64,000 nucleotides of DNA from NCBI RefSeq assembly GCF_021234875.1, contig NZ_JAJQVM010000013.1, positions 1 through 64,000 on the forward strand. The letters run 5' to 3'. Source of the stretch: Marinibactrum halimedae (lineage in GTDB: Bacteria; Pseudomonadota; Gammaproteobacteria; Pseudomonadales; Cellvibrionaceae). The translations under genes were made by a program, and so were the position numbers. The notes beneath the pieces were generated by a model that saw only the letters and a list, made by a program, of their open reading frames with translations, was not told the DNA's origin and searched no databases. This document shows, piece by piece, positions 44,080 to 52,576 of this stretch (the stretch's first letter is position 1; each line of letters begins with the position of its first letter).

Positions 44080-45409
44080 ATTGGCGATCGTAATCACTGT
44101 CGGCATTATAAATGTCCGTGCCCGCCTGAAACTCACGTAAATTATTTAACCCATCGTTATCAAAATCCTCAGAAGCATCTCCCGCATAAAAAGAACTCAG
44201 GCCTAACGTTGGATCATCTTCATAGGCATTGGGTATCCCATCGGAATCGTCATCGAACTGGTAGAGTGGATTGGTGGGAAACGCGTCCAACCCATCATCA
44301 ATACCATCGGCGTCAGTATCGAACAAGGTGGGATCCATCCCTTTTTTGTATTCTTGTAAATTGGTGAACGCATCACCGTCGATATCGACGGTAGCGTCTG
44401 AAGAGTCGTCATCATTTAAACCAAAGCGAATTTCCCAGCGACGAGGCATCCCGTCTTGATCGACATCGACGGTGTAAAGGCGATTTAATGGTTCAACATC
44501 TTGTTGGTCGTATTCGAATTCCTCAAAAATAATAAAATCGATAAAACCTAAATCCCAGTCGGAATTGGCTTCAGTTAACAGTGTGCCAGATAAAAATTCG
44601 TCCAAGTTACTGACTTGATCTCGATCCATATCAGCAAGAGCGTCATTGGGGTTAAGCGGATCTAAAGGAATGAAGGCATTGGCAAAATTATTTTCGAAGC
44701 GATCGGGCAAACCATCTTTATCACTGTCTTTACGATAACGGCGATCCAACGGAAAACAGTCTTGGCCATCGTAAATGCGGTCGTTATCGGTGTCGTTATT
44801 GCGCGGTTCTGTACCTCGCTGAAATTCCTGCAAATTGGTGAGGCCATCAAAATCGGCGTCGTCAGCGGCGTCATTCACTAATGGATCAAGGCGATGAATG
44901 GCTTCCCACTCATCCGGGAGTCCGTCGTTGTCATTGTCCAGATAATACAAAGCATTGAGAGGGTATTTATCGGTGTTGTCTTTCTGCCCGTCTAAATCGC
45001 TATCCACTTGGATTGGGTTGGTGCCTAATTGAAATTCGAGCGCATTACTAACAAAGTCGTTGTCTTCATCCGCATAAGGGTCGTCGATATTATGCTCTCT
45101 TTCCCATTCATCCGGTAATCCATCCAAATCATGGTCTGAAGTAAAATTAACATGGAGAGGGAAGGGGTCTTCGGCATCATTGATGAAATCGCCATCCGTG
45201 TCTTCTTGGCATGGGTTGGTGCCGTATAAAAGTTCTGACACTATTCCGACGCCATCTTTATCGGCGTCTTCGGAAAAAACAGCAATTTGGCACGACGTAT
45301 TTGTAACGTCCGGTGTTTCAATTAATAAGGCGTTCGCTGAACTGATCGCACTGGAAAAAAGACTCAAACAAAAAGGTATCGCCGCTTTATTCATATTTTG
45401 ATAAAACAT
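44057..45409 (-). CDS. 5' part of a secreted calcium-binding repeat protein, truncated by a MITE
   Basis: 450 residues from the ATG that follows GGGG at 5-bp spacing. A signal peptide (CLSLFSSAISSANA) is followed by repeated thrombospondin-type-3-like calcium loops, for example DEDNDFVSNALEFQLGT, DNDNDGLPDEWEAIHRL and DADFDGLTNLQEFQRGT. The last native residues are DYDRQ; the MITE then adds SGLPSNN and a stop. The intact gene would have encoded about 1,036 residues. A block containing NSDWDLGFIDFI and DGMPRRWEIRFGL recurs in the 3' part as [12 protein letters not shown] and [13 protein letters not shown], showing a duplicated super-repeat. The shortened product could still be exported. Confidence 0.85.
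   Translation of the reverse strand: MFYQNMNKAAIPFCLSLFSSAISSANALLIETPDVTNTSCQIAVFSEDADKDGVGIVSELLYGTNPCQEDTDGDFINDAEDPFPLHVNFTSDHDLDGLPDEWEREHNIDDPYADEDNDFVSNALEFQLGTNPIQVDSDLDGQKDNTDKYPLNALYYLDNDNDGLPDEWEAIHRLDPLVNDAADDADFDGLTNLQEFQRGTEPRNNDTDNDRIYDGQDCFPLDRRYRKDSDKDGLPDRFENNFANAFIPLDPLNPNDALADMDRDQVSNLDEFLSGTLLTEANSDWDLGFIDFIIFEEFEYDQQDVEPLNRLYTVDVDQDGMPRRWEIRFGLNDDDSSDATVDIDGDAFTNLQEYKKGMDPTLFDTDADGIDDGLDAFPTNPLYQFDDDSDGIPNAYEDDPTLGLSSFYAGDASEDFDNDGLNNLREFQAGTDIYNADSDYDRQSGLPSNN
44080..44089. repeat. Target-site duplication, right copy
   Basis: ATTGGCGATC, identical to 43856-43865. Confidence 0.92.
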
Positions 45410-45614
45410 GAGCACCCCTTAATGAGGAAGGTGAGTGAAAACTCAGAGAAGGTTAGAACACTCAATTTTTTGAGTGGTGTTTTGGTTATAGAAGAATGGA
45501 GAGATGCAGAGAGGTTTTGGGTGCCGATTTAAAGAGTGATTTATAATGACTTGTCGAAGTCAATATTCGCTTACATTGAGGAAGTATTATTTTGATTTTT
45601 GAAAGGCGGGTGTT

Positions 45615-45666
45615 TGCATATTGTGCCACTTAAAAAAAATCTTTATTTTAAATGGCACAATATGCA
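45615..45666 (-). terminator. Hairpin downstream of slt
   Basis: TGCATATTGTGCCA and TGGCACAATATGCA form a 14-bp perfect stem about 30 bp past the slt stop. Confidence 0.75.
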
Positions 45667-45696
45667 CAGCAGTGAATGTGCTACTAACGTACTGTG

Positions 45697-47877
45697 TTAC
45701 AAATCCTGCTTCACTTCTTTAGGCTCTAATAAACGAGCGTCTTTTCCCATGCGTAAACTGTAAATCAATGAGTAAGACAAGACGTTTTGTACATAACCTC
45801 GTGTTTCATGGAAAGGAATGGTTTCAATCCAGATATCGTACGGGACTTCTTTGCCAGAAGGGTTTAGCCATTTTACCACTCGATGCGGGCCGGCGTTGTA
45901 AGCGGCTGTTGCTAAAATCCGATTGCCGTTGAAGCGTTCCACCATTTGACTTAAATAATTACTGCCAATGGTGATGTTGTATTGCGGCGTTAATAAATCG
46001 TTTTTTCTGTGTGTGGTAATGCCGATTTTTTTGGCGGTTTCTCTGGCGGTTGCTGGCATTAATTGCATTAGCCCCATGGCGCCGGCGGGGGATTTTGCAT
46101 CAGGGGCAAATGCACTTTCTTGGCGGGCAATGGCCAATAAATACTGAGGCGCCAATGACGTCGATTTGGCCGCTTCATTCACTTCATTTTGATACACCAG
46201 TGGGAAGCGTAGGTTTAAATCATCCCAGAAGCGGGCTTGGCTCATGGATTCAATGGTTTTTCGGTGCCAGCCCCATTGATTGGCAAGCTTGGCGGCCGAT
46301 AACAGCTCGTCTTTGCTTAAGTCTTGGGTGCCGTAACGCCATTCCATGCGAGCCTGGTTGATATGGCCAATTTCGTAAAGCTCTTTAGAGCGAGCCAGTG
46401 CCGGGCGTTGAGCCACTTGCTCAATCATCATGGGGGAGGGGGTGACATCCGTATGATCTAAGCTGTATTGGGAGCCTAATCGGTCGGCAGCAAGAAATCC
46501 GTAAAAGTCGCGGTCTTGGGCTAATTCTTGGTAGATTGTCGTAATGGTTTCTCGTTCAGCCTCACTCTTTGCTAGGTGTTCGTTTGCGCGTGCTTGCCAG
46601 TAGCGCCAGCGATGGGTGTGCTGCTCTTCATCGCTGAGTCTGCCAATGTACAGGCTAACGTCTTGCCAACGGTTTTCCTTAAGAGCAACACGAATTAATC
46701 GCTCCATGACTCGATCACTGACGACATTGTTACTGTCGAGAATTTGAGTGGCGGTTTTCGGATGCTTTTTTTGCAGTAGTCGATAAGCAAGATGTTCTAT
46801 GGTTTGGCTACGTTCGTCTTGTTCAAAAAAGACGCTGGAGTCAAATTGTTCCCAGATTCTTAAGGCTTGTTTCGGGTTGGTTCGAGCTAATCGGCGCACG
46901 CCATACAGCATAACCGATTGCAATTCGGCCTCTGGGTAGGTGGTGTAGTCTTTCAGGCGAGATAAGCGCGAAGGGTAGTGGTACAAATCGCGCATCTGTT
47001 TGGCAAGAGGCTGTAAGGCAGGGTCAATTTTTTTACTGATGTATTTTGCCAAGCTGAGCTTGCGAGCTTCTACGGCTTTAAAGTGTCTTTCCCAAGCGAT
47101 TTCTGATGAAAAGTATTCGCTCTGCATCCATTCTTTAAAGAGGGGGTCACAGGCTTTGGGCAGTGATTTACCTTGATTCCAAATAGGGGCGACAGACTCC
47201 AAAGCCTTGGGTTCGCCATGATTAAATCGAGCCATCAAATATTGGCAATACAAACCTTCATCTTTAATAGACTCGTCATAGTAGCTTTGAAACTCATGCC
47301 AGCGGTTCGAGCTTGCCAGTTTTTTCAACCACGCTTTACGTAAGCGGTGCGATAACCAAGAGTCTTCATTCTCTTCCAAGAATTGTTCAACTTTTTTATA
47401 AGGGCGTTTGTTCAGTTGTGAAATTAAATCTGAGTAATGAAGGTAAGGCACCAACGGGTAGTCTTCCAGTTGGTCATAAGGGACTTGATCATAGGTCAGT
47501 TTTTTTTGCTTCAACTTTTTTCGCACTTCTAGGTACAGTGCGCGTTGCTCATTGAGCTTTTGAGCAGAGTTGGTTGCCGTCGTTGTGGTATTGGCTGGCG
47601 TATCATTGACGAGTATTTTATTTAGCCCGGCCTGTGCAGAATCAGCAGTGATGCCGTCGTTGTTTAGTGCTTCGGCCTCTATGCTAATGGCATTGTGAGT
47701 AAAGAGGCTAAAAAGAATAACACTGATGAGTGCGGTCGATGAGGCCAATTTTGTAGATAAAGCTTTTGTAGATAAAGCTAAAGAGACAGGGCGTCTTGCG
47801 TACAAAGGCGTTTTGTTACTCTTGTGCATGGCGTCTTGGCTATTTGGTTGTGGTTTGGACGTTGAGGTATAAGACAA
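45697..47877 (-). CDS. slt: Soluble lytic murein transglycosylase
   Basis: 726 residues. An N-terminal export region, a long helical superhelix (about 100-560; TPR-like U-domain) and a C-terminal goose-lysozyme-type catalytic domain. Catalytic Glu587 lies in AIARQESAFAPDAKSPAGAMGLMQLMPATA (in pieces), followed by the NxxxGxxYL (NITIGSNYLSQM) and AAYNAGPHRV motifs. It cleaves peptidoglycan with 1,6-anhydromuropeptide release, whose recycling involves NagZ further along. The N terminus is unusually long before the hydrophobic core and contains ALSTK twice from a 15-bp duplication. Confidence 0.96.
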   Translation of the reverse strand: MSYTSTSKPQPNSQDAMHKSNKTPLYARRPVSLALSTKALSTKLASSTALISVILFSLFTHNAISIEAEALNNDGITADSAQAGLNKILVNDTPANTTTTATNSAQKLNEQRALYLEVRKKLKQKKLTYDQVPYDQLEDYPLVPYLHYSDLISQLNKRPYKKVEQFLEENEDSWLSHRLRKAWLKKLASSNRWHEFQSYYDESIKDEGLYCQYLMARFNHGEPKALESVAPIWNQGKSLPKACDPLFKEWMQSEYFSSEIAWERHFKAVEARKLSLAKYISKKIDPALQPLAKQMRDLYHYPSRLSRLKDYTTYPEAELQSVMLYGVRRLARTNPKQALRIWEQFDSSVFFEQDERSQTIEHLAYRLLQKKHPKTATQILDSNNVVSDRVMERLIRVALKENRWQDVSLYIGRLSDEEQHTHRWRYWQARANEHLAKSEAERETITTIYQELAQDRDFYGFLAADRLGSQYSLDHTDVTPSPMMIEQVAQRPALARSKELYEIGHINQARMEWRYGTQDLSKDELLSAAKLANQWGWHRKTIESMSQARFWDDLNLRFPLVYQNEVNEAAKSTSLAPQYLLAIARQESAFAPDAKSPAGAMGLMQLMPATARETAKKIGITTHRKNDLLTPQYNITIGSNYLSQMVERFNGNRILATAAYNAGPHRVVKWLNPSGKEVPYDIWIETIPFHETRGYVQNVLSYSLIYSLRMGKDARLLEPKEVKQDL
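47749..47778. repeat. 15-bp perfect duplication inside slt
   Basis: TTTTGTAGATAAAGC occurs twice in tandem, encoding ALSTK twice on the minus strand ahead of the signal-peptide core. Confidence 0.93.
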
Positions 47878-48158
47878 CTTACCTTTAATAAGATTTCCTA
47901 AAAAAACTGATTAATTCGGCGTCAATGGCACAGATAACGTATCCACTGTCCTTCCTTAAGACTATTCTTGCTGATTTTTTACATAAAATCCAACGCTTAA
48001 CTGACTGGTTTTAAATGCATTTTTAAGTAGGCGCGTCGGATTCTTCAGAATCTGGTTATAATGCAACGCGTTATCGCAGTGCTGTTTGTGAAACTTCCTG
48101 TTTTGCGCAGCCTTTTCCGTGTGCTACACGATTTTCTCTGATGGTTAAGTCGGTATTT

Positions 48159-50096
48159 ATGTCTCTGATTCGTATTGAGAATGGTTCTCTTCATTTTGGT
48201 TTGACGGTGCTTTTAGAAGAGCAAACTTTAGATGTTCAAGCCGGTGATCGCTTGTGTTTAATTGGTCGCAATGGTGCCGGAAAAAGCACCCTGATGAAAG
48301 TGCTGGCCGGTGAGGTTGAGTTGGATGGTGGATCGGTTTGGCGAACCGCTAACTTGGTTATTTCTCGTCTAGAGCAGGATTTGCCAGAGGCCGATGATGT
48401 GTCGGTTTATGACGCCGTTGCTCAAGGGCTGGCGGAAGTGGGCGAACTCTTGACTCAATATCGTCATCTGACAGAACAGTCGACCGATGCGGGTTCGAGT
48501 GAGGAAAGCCTGAAAGCATTGGCTCGGTTGCAAACTCGTATCGAAGCGGTTGATGGTTGGTTAATGGGGCAAAAAGTGGATACCACCATTGATCGGTTGG
48601 GCCTCGATCCCAATGCAGTTATGGCCGGTTTATCCGGTGGTTGGCGCCGACGTGTGGCCTTGGCTCGTGCCTTGGTGAACGAACCGGATTTATTGTTACT
48701 GGATGAGCCCACTAACCATTTGGATGTGGCCACCATCGAATGGTTGGAAAAACAACTGTTGAGCTTTAATGGCGCCATTGTGTTTATCACCCATGATCGG
48801 GCGTTTTTGAATAACTTGGCCACACGCATTGTGGAGCTGGATCGTGGGCGACTGTTGCAGTTTCAAGGTAATCTTGATCGTTTTCTGGAATATAAGGAAG
48901 CGTTACTTGCCGAAGAGGCTCGTCATAACGAACTGTTTGATAAGCGTTTGGCGGAAGAGGAAAAGTGGATTCGCCAGGGCATTAAAGCTCGAAGAACCCG
49001 AAATGAAGGCCGTGTGCGGGCCCTGAAGGCCATGCGTGTAGAGCGTTCTGAGCGCAAACAGGCTATGGGTTCTGCGAATTTACAACTGACGGAGTCTGAG
49101 CGCTCAGGTAAGTTAGTGGCGGAGTTGACGGATGTAAAACAGCGCTTTGGCGAAAAGCACATTATTCAGCAGCTATCGCTTAGGCTTATGCGAGGGGATC
49201 GTGTGGGGCTGATCGGCCCCAATGGTTCTGGAAAAAGTACCTTACTCAAAATTATTTTGGGTCAACTCACTCCAACTGAAGGACAGGTAAAGCTAGGCAC
49301 CAATTTAGAGGTGGCGTATTTTGATCAGCTACGCCAGCAGCTGGATCTGGAACAATCGCCGGTGGATAACATTGCCGATGGTCGTGAGTTTATTGAGGTG
49401 GGCGGTAAGCAAAAGCACATTATCAGCTACTTAAACGACTTTCTCTTTAGTGGTGAACGGGCACGTACGCCATTGAAAGCGTTATCGGGAGGGGAGCGCA
49501 ACCGAGTTCTGTTGGCTAAGTTATTCAGCAAACCCAGTAATTTGTTGGTGTTGGACGAACCCACCAATGATTTGGATGTGGAAACCCTCGAATTACTTGA
49601 GGAAGTGTTGGCTCAATATCAGGGAACGGTATTGCTGGTGAGCCATGATCGTCGTTTCTTGGACAATGTCGTCACCAGCTCCATCGCCTTTGAAGGGCAA
49701 GGGTGTGTGCGTGAATACGTTGGCGGTTATGAAGATTGGATCAGTCAAGGCGGACGCTGGATAGACGACAACGCTACGCAACCGGCAGTTTCCAGCCCAT
49801 CTTCAGTGAGCGAATCGTCGTCGAAAAAAGAGGGCATGGATTTGACGACCGCTCAGAGTCAACCGGTGGCGGCGAAGAAAAAACTCAGCTACAAGCTCCA
49901 GCGGGAACTGGATCAGCTCCCTGATACCATCGAGCAACTGGAACAGCAAGTATCAGAATTGGAGCAAGAAATTTCCGATCCTAATTTTTACACCCAAGAC
50001 GCCGCTCATGTGAGTGATCGTTTGAAATTGGTTGATCAAACCCAACAGCAATTGCAAGTGGCTTACGAGCGTTGGGAAGAGTTAGATGCTATGTAA
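48159..50096 (+). CDS. uup: ABC-F family ATPase Uup
   Basis: About 645 residues. Two ABC cassettes: Walker A GRNGAGKST and GPNGSGKST, signatures LSGGWRRR and LSGGERNR, Walker B LLLLDEPTNHLD and LLVLDEPTNDLD. The Uup-type C-terminal coiled coil (about 570-640; LSYKLQRELDQLPDTIEQLEQ) binds branched DNA or ribosomes. No transmembrane helices. The ATG at 48159 (MSLIRIENGSLHFG) matches the family start better than the ATG at 48141. Divergent from slt. Confidence 0.95.
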   Translation: MSLIRIENGSLHFGLTVLLEEQTLDVQAGDRLCLIGRNGAGKSTLMKVLAGEVELDGGSVWRTANLVISRLEQDLPEADDVSVYDAVAQGLAEVGELLTQYRHLTEQSTDAGSSEESLKALARLQTRIEAVDGWLMGQKVDTTIDRLGLDPNAVMAGLSGGWRRRVALARALVNEPDLLLLDEPTNHLDVATIEWLEKQLLSFNGAIVFITHDRAFLNNLATRIVELDRGRLLQFQGNLDRFLEYKEALLAEEARHNELFDKRLAEEEKWIRQGIKARRTRNEGRVRALKAMRVERSERKQAMGSANLQLTESERSGKLVAELTDVKQRFGEKHIIQQLSLRLMRGDRVGLIGPNGSGKSTLLKIILGQLTPTEGQVKLGTNLEVAYFDQLRQQLDLEQSPVDNIADGREFIEVGGKQKHIISYLNDFLFSGERARTPLKALSGGERNRVLLAKLFSKPSNLLVLDEPTNDLDVETLELLEEVLAQYQGTVLLVSHDRRFLDNVVTSSIAFEGQGCVREYVGGYEDWISQGGRWIDDNATQPAVSSPSSVSESSSKKEGMDLTTAQSQPVAAKKKLSYKLQRELDQLPDTIEQLEQQVSELEQEISDPNFYTQDAAHVSDRLKLVDQTQQQLQVAYERWEELDAM

Positions 50097-50122
50097 GTGG
50101 GTGATGTCTTTAAACGTGCTGA

Positions 50123-50554
50123 TTACTTGACTCGAACGGCCAGAACGTCACAGCCACAGCCGTGAAGTACGGAGTTACACGTCGAGCCCAAGATCAAGGA
50201 CAGGCCGTGGCGACCGTGACTGCCGACGACAATTAAGTCGGCATTGTTTTCTTTGGCCAAGTGTTGAAGTTCATTGGCGGGTTGCCCAATGGCAATGAAT
50301 TGTTGCTCTAAGGGAATATCGTGAAGATTGGCCACACGATTGAGTTCTTCGGTGGCTTGCTGTTGTATCTGGTCTTGTACTGCGGTCATGTCCATGGGAA
50401 TGTCGCCACCATAGGTAAAGGTCAGTGGCTCAATGATATGGGCTAATGAGAGTTTTGCTTCAAAGGCATGGGCAATGGCATGAGCTTTGCTGAGGACTTG
50501 TGATGACTCTTCTGACAAATCCAGCCCTGCCAAAATGTGCGTGTATGAACTCAT
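50123..50554 (-). CDS. Universal stress protein (UspA family)
   Basis: 143 residues, single Usp domain. Opens YTHILAGLDLSEESSQVL and closes with the nucleotide-binding pattern VGSHGRHGLSLILGSTCNSVLHGCGCDVLAVRV, matching G-2x-G-9x-G-S/T. Typical of ATP-binding Usp proteins. It converges on uup, as in related genomes. The product of a single gene, probably stress- or ppGpp-responsive. Confidence 0.93.
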   Translation of the reverse strand: MSSYTHILAGLDLSEESSQVLSKAHAIAHAFEAKLSLAHIIEPLTFTYGGDIPMDMTAVQDQIQQQATEELNRVANLHDIPLEQQFIAIGQPANELQHLAKENNADLIVVGSHGRHGLSLILGSTCNSVLHGCGCDVLAVRVK

Positions 50555-50735
50555 AACTGCTCTCCTGACGGGTGAGTGAGTGTAAAGGTTGAAGTCTATT
50601 GATCAAAAGTATGAGTGAATCACCATAAACCACTATTTTCCACACATCTATTTTTTAACATGTTTAGCAAACGTAGCGAATGTATTTCGCTGCAGACACC
50701 ATAGATTAACGTTTTTTGAACGAGGCGCATGACGA

Positions 50736-51272
50736 ATGACTGCACAATGGTTCCCGGTTGTGATGGTGGTGATGGCAATTGCACTGGCCGTGGGCCCGGT
50801 CATGATGATGCGGCCAAGCCCGCGTCAGGCGCGTTTAGCTAAGTTGCGTACAGAGGCGGCACAGCTGGGGCTGACCGTCCATCTTCCTAAGTGGCCAAAA
50901 GCTCATACCCAGTTAGCGCCTGTGAAAGCACCTGATGGAGCCATACGTTACCTGTTACCTTGGCAGAGTCCTTCGACAGAGATCAAACCGGCTTTATTAA
51001 TTCGATCTTCTTATACCCACGAGCTTCATGTGAATGGGATCTGGCAATGGGTTCAGCAACCTGAACAGCCAGATCAGTCCAGCCTGTTAGAAACATGGGT
51101 GAAAGAAGCGGCCATTCCAGCATCGGTATGCGCTATTGGTCTGAGTCGTGCCGGCGTCTATGTAGACTGGACCGAGTCCTCGCAATGGTCGCTTTCTAAA
51201 TTACTGGCCATGCTGGAGTCAATGCGGGTTCGGTTAGGCGCAAAAGAAGAACACCAGAGGGAGGAGGAGTGA
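50736..51272 (+). CDS. Single-pass membrane protein, conserved near topA
   Basis: 178 residues. N-terminal hydrophobic helix (about 7-25, VVMVVMAIALAVGPVMMM) followed by RPSPRQARLAKLRTEAAQLGL and a soluble domain with a Trp-rich middle (YLLPWQS; NGIWQWVQQP). Proteins of this layout occur next to topA in related gammaproteobacteria but are uncharacterised. Convergent with the coiled-coil membrane protein 10 bp away. Function unknown. Confidence 0.78.
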   Translation: MTAQWFPVVMVVMAIALAVGPVMMMRPSPRQARLAKLRTEAAQLGLTVHLPKWPKAHTQLAPVKAPDGAIRYLLPWQSPSTEIKPALLIRSSYTHELHVNGIWQWVQQPEQPDQSSLLETWVKEAAIPASVCAIGLSRAGVYVDWTESSQWSLSKLLAMLESMRVRLGAKEEHQREEE

Positions 51273-51282
51273 GGCCGCCCGC

Positions 51283-52026
51283 CTAAATGATATCAGCGGG
51301 GTCTTCCACTTCGTTATCGGGGTTGTAATCCACTTCATGCATGAGATTATCTGAAAGCGCAGTACGCTTGTTATGGAGAATATCGCTCATTTCGCGAATC
51401 ATCACCAGCCGCCTTGGGTCTGGGTGGCCGGATTGCATCAATAAGGTTTTTGCTTTCTTGTAATAGGCGGCTGCCGTTAAGATATCCCCTCGGTTGGTCG
51501 CTTGGTGACCTTGTGCCACCACAGAAATTACACCCACTTGAAGGTGAGCCCAAGCAAGGGCTTCACGGAAGGTATTGAGTTCGTCCTGGCTAATCTTGCC
51601 CAGAGCTTGCTGTGAAGACAGCACACGAGCGGCGAAGTCTAAGTGTCGTTGGGCCCGCAGAATTTTCGAATCACTTTCGCGAATACGATAAACACGATTA
51701 TGGGCTGTTTCTTTTTGAAGCTCTTCATGTAATGCCTCTGCATTATTAAGGGCGGCAACCACATACCCCTCATCGGGTTTCAGTTGTTGCATTGATTGCA
51801 ATATGGAAATCACCTCTTCGTTCAATGCAACCGATACCGCTCTCAGTTCAATGAGTTGGTCTACATTGGTGATGGCATCTTGAATTTCTTCGTATTTACG
51901 CTTGAGTTGTCGAAGCTTCGAGTCAATGATGCGGCGTCGTGTTTCCCGATGGTTCGCCCAGCTGACCACCAGTAAGGCACTAACAGCAATGAAGGCGAAA
52001 AGAACTAGGGCGATAAAAGAGCTCAT
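51283..52026 (-). CDS. Membrane-anchored helical protein, unknown function
   Basis: 247 residues from the ATG. N-terminal transmembrane helix (MSSFIALVLFAFIAVSALLVV), then a basic stretch and a long, mainly helical domain (RRRIIDSKLRQLKRKYEEIQ; ILRAQRHLDFAARVLSSQQ; AAAYYKKAKTLLMQSG) of TPR-like or coiled-coil character. A TTG start at 52056 would add ten residues. No family recognised with confidence. Confidence 0.75.
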   Translation of the reverse strand: MSSFIALVLFAFIAVSALLVVSWANHRETRRRIIDSKLRQLKRKYEEIQDAITNVDQLIELRAVSVALNEEVISILQSMQQLKPDEGYVVAALNNAEALHEELQKETAHNRVYRIRESDSKILRAQRHLDFAARVLSSQQALGKISQDELNTFREALAWAHLQVGVISVVAQGHQATNRGDILTAAAYYKKAKTLLMQSGHPDPRRLVMIREMSDILHNKRTALSDNLMHEVDYNPDNEVEDPADII

Positions 52027-52576
52027 AATTAACCGTATGTTGATTGGGTAAAGCAAAGGGGGCGCTTTTGTTTAGTCGTCATGTTTAGACGTAACCGTTT
52101 AGTGTTAGTTGTTAGTTGTTAGTGTTAGCTGATAGAGGTCTTGCATTGGTGTATCTGGTTTTTCCAAGTTTTTATTGCGTCTTTTGGTATGGTCATATTG
52201 TCTCTATTGTAACGGTTCCTCTTCCTAAAAAAGAGTCGTCACCGAATGGATTTTCTTTAGAGTGGAATAAACACAGTGGCTTGATTTTTTATTGATATTG
52301 TTAATGCTTTTGCATTTTTTCTTGGATGGCTTTTGGGAGAAAAGTCAATAAAAACATCGCTGTAGATGCATTCTTAACTTTGCCATCGCGCTGAGGGACG
52401 GGTAGGCAATAAAGGCTCGAAATGTGTCTTGTTGAGGATCATTGAGGTGACTTTTTTTAGGTCTCAGCTTGACCCATGGGTTTTCAGCACTTATATATGC
52501 CCCCAAAAGGGCAGAAAACTGCGCCGGATAATGAGAATGATCAAACAATACACAAATAGGTGTTTAGAAGGACAGT
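52027..52576. other. Intergenic region upstream of topA
   Basis: 550 bp. Contains a GTTAGTT heptamer array at 52104-52129 and nothing else that I can support. Confidence 0.6.
52104..52129 (+). repeat. GTTAGTT short tandem repeat
   Basis: Four units of 6-7 bp (GTTAGTT, GTTAGTT, GTTAGT, GTTAGCT). Confidence 0.8.

Noticed and set aside
48056-48061. TATAAT -10 element upstream of uup
   Set aside because: A perfect hexamer, but no -35 or extended -10 partner at suitable spacing; too weak to list as a promoter.
52345-52548. TTG-started 67-codon minus-strand frame upstream of topA
   Set aside because: No Shine-Dalgarno, no family likeness and probable overlap with the topA promoter region.
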